Shown in pieces: positions 9,361-17,404 of a stretch of DNA of 47,716 nucleotides. The notes under the pieces are model-generated. The model was not told where the DNA came from. It ran no database searches and saw only the letters and a list, made by a program, of their open reading frames with translations. The stretch is taken from NCBI GenBank assembly GCA_943359335.1, contig CALRHC010000007.1, positions 1 through 47,716 of the forward strand. The letters are read 5' to 3'. Made by a program: the position numbers and the translations under genes. This stretch comes from Candidatus Yanofskyibacteriota bacterium. Its GTDB lineage: Bacteria > Patescibacteriota > Minisyncoccia > JACQLN01. Position 1 is the stretch's first letter. Each line of letters begins with the position of its first letter.

Positions 9361-9402
9361 ATTTCTATCTTCTAGATACTAATCTCTAACTTCTAGATTC
9401 TA
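9361..9402. repeat. 7-nt-period degenerate repeat array (NNNNCTA)x6
   Basis: ATTTCTA TCTTCTA GATACTA ATCTCTA ACTTCTA GATTCTA. Confidence 0.85.
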
Positions 9403-9403
9403 A

Positions 9404-10192
9404 TTAATCCAACTTCATCAACATTCCCCTGTCTTTTACACGCGCAAACATTCTAGAAAAAAACCAAAGCACTAAAGCTAAGTAAAAAATATTTGTGCCA
9501 ATTGCCCAAATCAAATCGTTAACTGGCAAAGTTCCTGTAGCAATAACCGATCGCATACCTTCAAATACATGCGAGGATGGTAAAACTTTAGCTACATATT
9601 GCAAACTCTGTGGCAAAACAGAAACTGGGTAAAATACTGCACTAAAGGGTTGTAATAAAAATACCAAACCAAAAGCTAAAACCTGCGCAGCGCTACCAAA
9701 GCGTAAAATAATTCCTGTTGTAAGGAATCCCAAAGTCCAACCAAAAACAAATAAATTCAACATAAACGGAATCAAATAAAATCCAAAATATAAAAGATTA
9801 AAGTGATACAAGCCCCAAGCGAGCCCAGCCATAACCAAACCCACAATAACCACCCTTACAACTGCAATTAAAACACTAGAAACTAAAAATTCGCTTAAGC
9901 GTAGGGGCGAAACAAAAATATTTAATAAATTTCTTTCCCAGACTTCTTCTAAAAAAGTGGTAGAAATTGCACGTTGCGATTGACTCATTAAATCCCAAAA
10001 TATTATTGCGCCCAAAAGAACAGTTATCACATTTAACCCGCCAAAGCTCATTTTTTCCAAATAGACGCTCAAAAAACCCCATAACAAAAGTTCTATAATC
10101 GGCCAAAAGAAAATATCCATCAAGCGCGGAACACTGCGCTGGTATAAATATAAATGTCTAATTAACAATGCGTTTATTCTATGTAATTTCAT
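9404..10192 (-). CDS. ABC-2 type transporter permease
   Basis: Six-TM permease, partner of adjacent ATPase. Confidence 0.9.
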   Translation of the reverse strand: MKLHRINALLIRHLYLYQRSVPRLMDIFFWPIIELLLWGFLSVYLEKMSFGGLNVITVLLGAIIFWDLMSQSQRAISTTFLEEVWERNLLNIFVSPLRLSEFLVSSVLIAVVRVVIVGLVMAGLAWGLYHFNLLYFGFYLIPFMLNLFVFGWTLGFLTTGIILRFGSAAQVLAFGLVFLLQPFSAVFYPVSVLPQSLQYVAKVLPSSHVFEGMRSVIATGTLPVNDLIWAIGTNIFYLALVLWFFSRMFARVKDRGMLMKLD

Positions 10193-10309
10193 CCCGTTAG
10201 AAGCAGGTCGCGGTCAGCGACTGCAAATAATTAGTTAATAATCGTGTAGTTTTTTCTTTCATATTAATAATGTATAAGTATATACCTGCGACCGCGGCTT
10301 CTAACGGGA
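10193..10309. mobile_element. MITE-like inverted-repeat element, copy 1
   Basis: CCCGTTAGAAGC (10193-10204) / GCTTCTAACGGG (10297-10308); flanking 5-bp direct repeat TTCAT (10188-10192 and 10310-10314). Confidence 0.75.
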
Positions 10310-11035
10310 TTCATTTGTGTGTTCTCTCGCTATTGCTATAAATAAATCATTTAAATCTTTATGGCCATATTTTTTAACCAAGTCTGCGGGCGTACCATCA
10401 TCTTTTATTTTCCCCTTCTGAATAAATATTACCCTATCGCAAATTTCTTCTACTTCCACCATATTATGCGAAGTATATAAAATTGTTAAACCTTTTTCTT
10501 TTTGAATTTTCTTTAAAAGCTGACGAGTTCTATCGGCAATATCTGGGTCTAGCGATGCTGTAGGTTCATCTAACAAAAGAAGTTTTGGATCATTTAATAA
10601 CGCTTTCGTTAAATTAAGGCGAGTTAACTGTCCCGTCGAAAGACTAGTCGTCATTTTACCTAAAAATTCCCTAATACCAAAAAAATCGGCTAATTCATCT
10701 ATTTTAGCTTTTATATTTTTTACACCATAAAGCCTTGCAAACGTGGCTAAGTTTTCCCAAACTTTTAAGTTACCTGGCAAATTAACATAGGGCGAAGAAA
10801 AATTTATTTGGTTTAATATCTTCTCGCGGCTATGTTTCATGTCTAAACCAAAAATTTCTATATCTCCGCTTGTTGGTGTAACCAAATCCAAAACCATTTG
10901 AATAGTTGTGGTTTTACCTGCACCATTCGGCCCTAGCAAACCGGTTATGGTTCCCTCTTCCACGCCAAAAGAAAGATCGTCCACCGCGGCCACGCCATTA
11001 AATTTTTTAACTAAGTTTTTTATTTCTAAAATCAT
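10301..11035 (-). CDS. ABC transporter ATP-binding protein
   Basis: Walker A GPNGAGKTT, signature LSTGQ, Walker B LLLLDEPTASLD. Confidence 0.96.
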   Translation of the reverse strand: MILEIKNLVKKFNGVAAVDDLSFGVEEGTITGLLGPNGAGKTTTIQMVLDLVTPTSGDIEIFGLDMKHSREKILNQINFSSPYVNLPGNLKVWENLATFARLYGVKNIKAKIDELADFFGIREFLGKMTTSLSTGQLTRLNLTKALLNDPKLLLLDEPTASLDPDIADRTRQLLKKIQKEKGLTILYTSHNMVEVEEICDRVIFIQKGKIKDDGTPADLVKKYGHKDLNDLFIAIAREHTNESR

Positions 11036-11070
11036 TAGAGGTATATTCTACTATTTAGTAAAACGAAAAA

Positions 11071-11153
11071 GCAAGTTTCCGTTTTCTTTAGCAAGTTTTG
11101 TTTGAGCTGTAGTCTGCGGAGGCGAGTTAACTTGCAAGAAAACGGAAACTTGC
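11071..11153 (-). terminator. Large hairpin downstream of speA-like gene
   Basis: 16-bp perfect inverted repeat GCAAGTTTCCGTTTTC (11071-11086)/GAAAACGGAAACTTGC (11138-11153); on minus strand followed by TTTTT. Confidence 0.6.
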
Positions 11154-11161
11154 CGAAATAT

Positions 11162-12532
11162 TTAATGCCCGTTGCCCCAGCCAAATAATTTACCCACCAT
11201 TTCTGGAGTCTCGCGTTTGCGAGCAATTTTTATTATACCGTCTTGAGCAATTAATTTTGCGGGCGAAGAAAGTAAACAGTGATGCGAAGCCAAAGCGTCC
11301 TGATACGCGCCGGAATCAAAAAACGCTACATACTGGTCTTCATCTTCTTTTAGTTTAGGTAAAAGCACATAAGCTCCACCTTCGGTATATTTATCGTCCG
11401 AATCACACGAACTCCCAGCGAGCCAAACTCTTTTAAAATCACGTTTATTAGCATTATTAACCGGTGCTACATGCCATTTTTGTTTTATAGCCCAAGTGTC
11501 TAAAAGATCGTTCATAAAACTACCATCTACTATATACCAAGCATTAGCGTTACCTTTGGGAATTGGTTTCTCGGCAATAATTTTGTAAATAGTAACTTGC
11601 GCCGGCGCTACTATATACCTCCCCCATTCAACAATTATATTTGGATGTTTTATACCAGCTTTATCGGCCATTTTTTTTAGCAAGTTAACAACATTTTTGG
11701 TAACAGTTTTTGCGGTATAAAATTTTTTCTTTTCGTAATTTATACCAAAACCTCCGCCCATATCTATAGTATCGAGCGACGGATTTTTTTTAGCGAGTTC
11801 AATATAAACTTCCATGGCCCGCTTAAGCGATAATAAAATACTTTTCTGCGAAGTCATCTGCGAACCAATATGATAATGCAAAATCTTAAAGTTTTTTACC
11901 GTAGGCAAATTTAAAATTTGGTCTTCGCTTAAACCAAACCTATCTATTTTTTTATCCCAATGCGTATCGGCTTTAACATTTAAATCTACACGCAAACCAA
12001 TATCCCCCTTATATTTATGTAGCTTTTTAAATTCGGCTTCATCCTCTACTATAGGGAAAATTGCCATACCTTTGGCTTTAAGTTCGGTAATAAGTTTTAA
12101 ATAGCTGTCCGATTTCGGACCATTACAAAGCACTCTTAATTTTGAATTAACCTTTTCTTTTTCCCATAAAGTTTTAACCAGCCACAATTCGTTTAACGAC
12201 CCCACCTCCATATGTGCGCCTTCCGAAATTAAAGGCATCACAAATTCCTTGTTTTGATTTACCTTCATCGGGTAATGATAAAAAAACTTGCCTTTATAAT
12301 TTTGAATTTTTATAAAAGCATTAAAGTAATCGCGCAAATCGGACAGGCGTTTTTCTAAAACGAATGGAAACACCACTTCTAGTGGCGAACCATATTTTTT
12401 TACCAAAGAATGCAAATTAAAAACATAGTTACCTTCGTTAACCAAAAGTTCCCCGTTTTTTGTTACATCAAAATATTCAGTGTTAAACTCTTCTACACCT
12501 AATTTCCAGTACTTTTTCCAGTTTTTACTCAT
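11162..12532 (-). CDS. Biosynthetic arginine decarboxylase-like (SpeA-like) fold-III PLP enzyme
   Basis: FYHYPMKVNQNKEFV, LHYHIGSQMT, DMGGGFGINY, GSSCDSDDKYTEG motifs. Confidence 0.85.
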   Translation of the reverse strand: MSKNWKKYWKLGVEEFNTEYFDVTKNGELLVNEGNYVFNLHSLVKKYGSPLEVVFPFVLEKRLSDLRDYFNAFIKIQNYKGKFFYHYPMKVNQNKEFVMPLISEGAHMEVGSLNELWLVKTLWEKEKVNSKLRVLCNGPKSDSYLKLITELKAKGMAIFPIVEDEAEFKKLHKYKGDIGLRVDLNVKADTHWDKKIDRFGLSEDQILNLPTVKNFKILHYHIGSQMTSQKSILLSLKRAMEVYIELAKKNPSLDTIDMGGGFGINYEKKKFYTAKTVTKNVVNLLKKMADKAGIKHPNIIVEWGRYIVAPAQVTIYKIIAEKPIPKGNANAWYIVDGSFMNDLLDTWAIKQKWHVAPVNNANKRDFKRVWLAGSSCDSDDKYTEGGAYVLLPKLKEDEDQYVAFFDSGAYQDALASHHCLLSSPAKLIAQDGIIKIARKRETPEMVGKLFGWGNGH

Positions 12533-12773
12533 TTATATATTTAAACCTAGGAACTTTTTTACCATTAACAATTACTTTTTCCATAAACATACCAAGCGGC
12601 CTAACCCAAATACCACGTCCACCATATAGCGCTTGATATACTACCAATTCTTCCAAGGTTTCGCTATGCCTAGCCACACTTAACACCCTATATTTATTTC
12701 CCTTGTAATGTTCGTACTCCCCTAACTTTAAAGACTTAGCCTTTTTAGAAAATTTTTTTAATTTATTCCCCAT
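12525..12773 (-). CDS. DUF1653-like small protein
   Basis: GEYEHYKGNKYRVLSVARHSETLEELVVYQALYGGRGIWVRPLGMFMEKV. Confidence 0.8.
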   Translation of the reverse strand: MGNKLKKFSKKAKSLKLGEYEHYKGNKYRVLSVARHSETLEELVVYQALYGGRGIWVRPLGMFMEKVIVNGKKVPRFKYINE

Positions 12774-13086
12774 CGCAATACATTTTAACCCCTTCTAAAA
12801 TTCCTGATGTAAAATATTCCTCTAATTTAATATCTTTTAAATTTAACCACTTAAAATTACTATGCTCGTCACTAATTTTTATATCTCCAATTTCTTCTTT
12901 AACTTCTCTTTCTATAATTTCGGTAAAATCTGTATTAAATTCATCTGCATCAATGCGCCCACCAGGTAAATCGTGGTACCCAGCATAACTTCCGTTATCC
13001 GCCGCTTTTAAGGCAAGAATTTCGCCTTTATTATTTTTTAATAAAAGTTTTAAAGATACTTGATAAATCCCTCTTTCTTTTGCCAT
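12763..13086 (-). CDS. NUDIX hydrolase
   Basis: Nudix box-like GGRIDADEFNTDFTEIIEREVKEEIGD. Confidence 0.85.
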   Translation of the reverse strand: MAKERGIYQVSLKLLLKNNKGEILALKAADNGSYAGYHDLPGGRIDADEFNTDFTEIIEREVKEEIGDIKISDEHSNFKWLNLKDIKLEEYFTSGILEGVKMYCDGE

Positions 13087-13105
13087 ATTTTTATTATATT
13101 AAAAA

Positions 13106-13324
13106 TTAATCTTCCATCAACCACTGAACACGCCCAACCGAGCCATCCATTAGACGAACCTTTATGCCTCGCGGGTGATTTTCGCGCGGACTTAAAATAT
13201 CTTTTACAATACCTTGTTTATATTTATTAGTTCCGTAATTTTCTTTTTCTATAATCCAAACCGCTGTACCCTGTTTTATTTTAGACCGCTCCGGCGGGTT
13301 CGGATTGTCGTTATTATTGTCCAT
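13106..13324 (-). CDS. YwbE-like (DUF2196) protein; start ATGGACAATAA overlaps secA stop
   Basis: IKQGTAVWIIEKENYGTNKYKQGIVKDILSPRENHPRGIKVRLMDGSVGRVQ; trimmed from ORF track start. Confidence 0.8.
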   Translation of the reverse strand: MDNNNDNPNPPERSKIKQGTAVWIIEKENYGTNKYKQGIVKDILSPRENHPRGIKVRLMDGSVGRVQWLMED

Positions 13325-16001
13325 GGCATTTCTTATATTTCTTTCCACTTCCACATGGGCATAGATCGTTTCTGCCAATTTTTTCACCAGAAATTGTCTG
13401 TTTTGACCCAAGTGAATTTTCTTCTGTTTTATTATACTGAATATTTTTTATAACCGGAGTTTGTTGATGAACAACTCCAACTTTAAATACTAACCCCACA
13501 ACCTGAGCTTCCATATTAGAAATTAAATCTTTAAACATTCTATGTCCTTCGGTTTTATATTCCACTAATGGATCGCGTTGGCCATAGGCACGCAAACCAA
13601 CCGAATCACGTAAGTGTTCCATTTCATCTAAATGATCCATCCAAAGTTCGTCTAATGTGCGCAAAAAAATTAATTTTTCTATAGCACGCATTTGATCTTC
13701 GCTAATTTCTTTTTCTTTTTCGTTATAAAACTTTCGCACAAAATCTTTTAAGGTTTCTGTTATTTTTGTAGCATCACCAGCTAAATTTTCGATATTTGAT
13801 TTTATGGAATCAACCGGCATAATTCTATTTATACTTTCTAAAACACCAGAAATATCTAGGTCATTTGTTTCGATTGAGGTGTTTTCAGAAATAATAGATT
13901 CTATCTCTGCATCCAAAATATTTAAAACCCTGTCTTTGCTTTTATCTTTAAAAGAAGAATCTATAAATTCCCTTCTTGTTTTGTAAACCACATCACGGTG
14001 TTTGGTCATTACTTCATCGTATTCTAAAACATGTTTACGCATATCGAAGTGATACCCTTCTATTTTTGTTTGAGCCGATTCTATTGCCCGAGAAACTAAC
14101 GAACTCTGTATAGCTTCATCTTCGGGAATATTAAATCGCGTCATCATATTTTTAATTCGCTCTCCTCCAAAAACACGCATTAAATCGTCTTCCAAAGAAA
14201 CAAAAAATTGTGATTCCCCTGGGTCACCTTGCCTGCCTGCACGGCCACGCAATTGATTATCTATTCTTCTGGCTTCGTGCCTTTCTGTACCCAACACAAA
14301 TAATCCTCCGTTATTTTTAACTTTTTCTGCTTCTTCTTTTATTGGCGGGTTACCACCAAGAATAATATCTACACCTCGGCCAGCAATGTTTGTAGCTAAA
14401 GTCACGGCACCAGATTTACCAGCTTGGGCAATTATTTGAGCTTCGGCCTCGTGGTTTTTAGCATTTAAAACCTTATGAGGTATACCTATTTGGTTTAATA
14501 GCGCGCTTAAATATTCGTTCTTTTCTATGGAACCTGTACCCAACAAAACAGGTTGGCCTTTTTCGTATAATTCTTTTACCTTACGCAACACTGCTTGGAA
14601 TTTTCCTTTTTCGGAACGGTAAATTAAATCGGCCTCGTCTTTACGTACCATCGGTTTATTTGTTGGGATAATAGCCACATCTAAACCATAAACTTTATGG
14701 AACTCTTCTTGAGAAGTTACAGCTGTACCCGACATGCCAGCAATTTTTTTATAAAGTCTAAAATAATTTTGAAAAGTAATAGTAGCCACTGTACGCGATT
14801 CCCTTTTTATAGCCACACCTTCTTTAGCTTCTATGGCTTGGTGTAAACCTTCCGAATACCTGCGTCCTGGCATTAACCGGCCAGTAAATTCATCTACAAT
14901 AATAACCTCGCCTTCTTTTACTATATAATCTTTGTCACGCTTAAAAAGAACATACGATTTTAAAGCTTGTTCTAAGTGGTGCACTAAACGAATTCCACCT
15001 TCTTCGTATAAATTTTTAATGCCTAAAAGTTCTTCTACCTTTGTAATTCCCTCTTGGGTTAAAGTTACAGATCTTCTTTTTTCGTCTATAACATAGTCTT
15101 CCGTTCCATTTAGTTTTGGAACAATGCGAGCAAATTTTTGGTACAACGCACCAGATTCTTCGTCGGGTTGAGAAATAATTAAAGGAGTTCTGGCTTCATC
15201 TATTAAAATACTATCCACTTCGTCAACAATGGCAAAATTCCAACCACCCTCATCGCTACTTCGTTGAGACAAATCTTTAACTTCGTGAACCAAGTTATCG
15301 CGTAAATAATCGAAACCATATTCATTATTTGTGCCATAAGTAATATCGGCTCGGTAAGCTTCATTTTTTTTACATGGTCGTAAAAAATCATAGATAATTT
15401 TAAAGCTTCCTAGCGTATCTCTTTCCTTGTCCTCTTCATCAGTTTTTGATTTTGAATTGTCAGTTTGATTTTTGAGATTTGAATTTTGAATTTGCTCGGT
15501 ATGCTTTGAATCATATATATACGATTGATCATGATTCACGCATCCTACCGTCATACCCAAAGCATCATATATTTGTCCCATCCAAACAGAATCGCGTCTG
15601 GCCAAATAATCGTTTGTGGTAACAAGATGTACGCCTTTTCCTTCTAAGGCATTAAGATACATAGCCAACGTGGCCATTAAAGTTTTACCTTCACCAGTTC
15701 TCATCTCGGCAATTTTACCTTCGTGCAAAGCCATGCTACCAATTAACTGAACATCAAAATGGCGCTGGCCGAGTGTTCGCACCGAAGCCTCGCGACATGC
15801 CGCAAAAGCTTGGGGTAAAATTTGATTTAAAGTTTCACCTTTTTCTAAACGCTGTTTAAATTCTTGAGTTTTATTTTTTAATTCTTCGTTAGATAATTTT
15901 TTGTATTCTGGTTCTAAGGCATTTATTTTGCTAACCACACCAAAAGCTCGTTTTAAAAAACGAGAATTTTCATCACCAAAAATTTTGCTAAATATCGCCA
16001 T
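13314..16001 (-). CDS. secA: Preprotein translocase subunit SecA
   Basis: EMRTGEGKTLMATL, VDEVDSILIDEARTPLIISQP, GRAGRQGDPGESQF, C-terminal SEC-C GRNDLCPCGSGKKYKKCHG. Confidence 0.98.
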   Translation of the reverse strand: MAIFSKIFGDENSRFLKRAFGVVSKINALEPEYKKLSNEELKNKTQEFKQRLEKGETLNQILPQAFAACREASVRTLGQRHFDVQLIGSMALHEGKIAEMRTGEGKTLMATLAMYLNALEGKGVHLVTTNDYLARRDSVWMGQIYDALGMTVGCVNHDQSYIYDSKHTEQIQNSNLKNQTDNSKSKTDEEDKERDTLGSFKIIYDFLRPCKKNEAYRADITYGTNNEYGFDYLRDNLVHEVKDLSQRSSDEGGWNFAIVDEVDSILIDEARTPLIISQPDEESGALYQKFARIVPKLNGTEDYVIDEKRRSVTLTQEGITKVEELLGIKNLYEEGGIRLVHHLEQALKSYVLFKRDKDYIVKEGEVIIVDEFTGRLMPGRRYSEGLHQAIEAKEGVAIKRESRTVATITFQNYFRLYKKIAGMSGTAVTSQEEFHKVYGLDVAIIPTNKPMVRKDEADLIYRSEKGKFQAVLRKVKELYEKGQPVLLGTGSIEKNEYLSALLNQIGIPHKVLNAKNHEAEAQIIAQAGKSGAVTLATNIAGRGVDIILGGNPPIKEEAEKVKNNGGLFVLGTERHEARRIDNQLRGRAGRQGDPGESQFFVSLEDDLMRVFGGERIKNMMTRFNIPEDEAIQSSLVSRAIESAQTKIEGYHFDMRKHVLEYDEVMTKHRDVVYKTRREFIDSSFKDKSKDRVLNILDAEIESIISENTSIETNDLDISGVLESINRIMPVDSIKSNIENLAGDATKITETLKDFVRKFYNEKEKEISEDQMRAIEKLIFLRTLDELWMDHLDEMEHLRDSVGLRAYGQRDPLVEYKTEGHRMFKDLISNMEAQVVGLVFKVGVVHQQTPVIKNIQYNKTEENSLGSKQTISGEKIGRNDLCPCGSGKKYKKCHGQ
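15443..15497. repeat. 7-nt-period repeat array inside secA
   Basis: TTTTTGA TTTTGAA TTGTCAG TTTGATT TTTGAGA TTTGAAT TTTGAAT TTGCTCG. Confidence 0.8.
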
Positions 16002-16110
16002 AAGTTATCTTTTAAGCCCACGTCTGACGTGGTCGTTTTCACTGCCAAAAATACTAGAAAATATGAACATTTAATTGACCCTATTAAGATAGCGGATTTC
16101 GAGCAAAATT

Positions 16111-16140
16111 AAAACCCCGCGTTTGACTCGCGGGTTTTAA
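16111..16140. terminator. Intrinsic terminator
   Basis: AAAACCCCGCG-tttgac-TCGCGGGTTTT. Confidence 0.65.
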
Positions 16141-16154
16141 TTTTATACAAAAGA

Positions 16155-16541
16155 TTAATGTCCGATACCAGTTTCCTCTTCCTTTTGTTTGCGTACAGAC
16201 TGAATTTTTCTGTCAGAATCTGCAAAGCCATCCAATCTATCGCGCTCAAAGATAGCGATTTCTCCATCTTTAATTCTAAGACTTCGTTCGTTATTTTTAA
16301 AATTTGACTCCAGCTCTAAAATTCTCGTTTGATCATTTTTCTGTCTTGCTTCTTCCAACATTCCTGGGATAATCTCCTGCATTTTCCTGCCAAGATAGTA
16401 TACATTCACCATATCCATATATCCTTTCCAAACTTCTCTATTATGCTCGTTAATTTCATCCACATCCGGGTTATATATATCAGGATTTTTCCATTCGACC
16501 CCCAAACCATGGTCTGGTCCACCAAATTCTTTTCCTTTCAT
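16155..16541 (-). CDS. Hypothetical protein (128 aa)
   Basis: Charged ORF with RBS-like upstream sequence. Confidence 0.6.
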   Translation of the reverse strand: MKGKEFGGPDHGLGVEWKNPDIYNPDVDEINEHNREVWKGYMDMVNVYYLGRKMQEIIPGMLEEARQKNDQTRILELESNFKNNERSLRIKDGEIAIFERDRLDGFADSDRKIQSVRKQKEEETGIGH

Positions 16542-16607
16542 ATTTTTATTAGTTAAATATTAAATTGTTAATGATCCCAGTATAACAACGTGGGGGGGGG
16601 AAATGAA

Positions 16608-16638
16608 AAGAGCATCCCGTTTTTTCGGAATGCTCTTG
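16608..16638 (-). terminator. Intrinsic terminator of FMN reductase-like gene
   Basis: AAGAGCATCCCG-tttttt-CGGAATGCTCTT. Confidence 0.6.
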
Positions 16639-16641
16639 CGG

Positions 16642-17322
16642 CTAACATCTTGGTTCTTTTACCTCGCCGTCATCGAATTCATGACCTGCCAACAACTGTG
16701 GCAAAATCACCAAGTTACGTGCGGCCAGCCGAAGGGTATTTTCGATCCATTCAAACTTATGTTCGCCTATCAACTTCATACCTATGCGAACCACGGGGCG
16801 CTCCAGTATGGAATGTTTGAATATCATTCCCCACGGTACACAAAACATTCCCATGTGGTTGAACGCCCAATTGACCTGCGACAATGCCATCGCCGCACCA
16901 TCGCCATCTTGCGAAGCGATGAGAGCAAATGCTTTGCCGGCCAAAGGTTCTTTACCGTATTTCTTCCAAATCAAGTCTTGGTTATTTTCGATCGCAGTCA
17001 TTTTTCCAATCAGTGTAGAAAGTAAGGTCGACGGCCCACCCCAATGTACTGGTGTAGCAATAGCCAAAGCATCAGCGTGGATTATTTTTTCCAGAACCTC
17101 ATGCGTATTATCTATGTACTGATGAATGCACGGGAAAGTACAAAGATTCGGCTTAGTAGAATAGCAACCTTCACAAGGAAGGATTCTTTTTTCACTAAGC
17201 CTTAAAAGCTCTACTTCCCCGCCGAAGGTTCTGGCGTGGTCCAACAACTTAACAAGAAGCTGTTCACTGCGACTACCCGATCCTCTGGGGCTAGCGCTAA
17301 TACCTAAAACCTTTATAGCCAT
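16642..17322 (-). CDS. NADPH-dependent FMN reductase / flavodoxin-like oxidoreductase
   Basis: MAIKVLGISASPRGSGSRSEQLL..., CEGCYSTKPNLC, HADALAIATPVHWGGPSTLL; RBS GGAGG just upstream of ATG at 17322. Confidence 0.9.
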   Translation of the reverse strand: MAIKVLGISASPRGSGSRSEQLLVKLLDHARTFGGEVELLRLSEKRILPCEGCYSTKPNLCTFPCIHQYIDNTHEVLEKIIHADALAIATPVHWGGPSTLLSTLIGKMTAIENNQDLIWKKYGKEPLAGKAFALIASQDGDGAAMALSQVNWAFNHMGMFCVPWGMIFKHSILERPVVRIGMKLIGEHKFEWIENTLRLAARNLVILPQLLAGHEFDDGEVKEPRC

Positions 17323-17351
17323 AATGCCTCCGAGATATTTTTTAAAAGGAA

Positions 17352-17402
17352 AGAACACTATTTCTAGTGTTCTTATTATAACAAATAAATATAAATTGTC
17401 AA
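17352..17402 (-). promoter_or_regulatory. Consensus promoter with operator-like palindrome at expected TSS
   Basis: Minus strand: TTGACA (17402-17397), 16-nt spacer, TATAAT (17380-17375), then AGAACACTA-GAAA-TAGTGTTCT (17373-17352). Confidence 0.7.
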
Positions 17403-17404
17403 GA

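Noticed and set aside
11071-11153. 16-bp inverted repeat as another mobile element
   Set aside because: Different ends from the CCCGTTAGAAGC family, no convincing flanking duplication, and T-run on the minus strand after the hairpin fits a terminator of the speA-like gene.
13314-13411. ORF track start of the YwbE-like gene at 13411
   Set aside because: That extension overlaps the secA 3' end in another frame; ATG at 13324 with an 11-nt overlap is more plausible.
16590-17122. Plus-strand ORFs opposite the flavin reductase gene
   Set aside because: Antisense to a well-supported flavodoxin-like CDS; no domain features.
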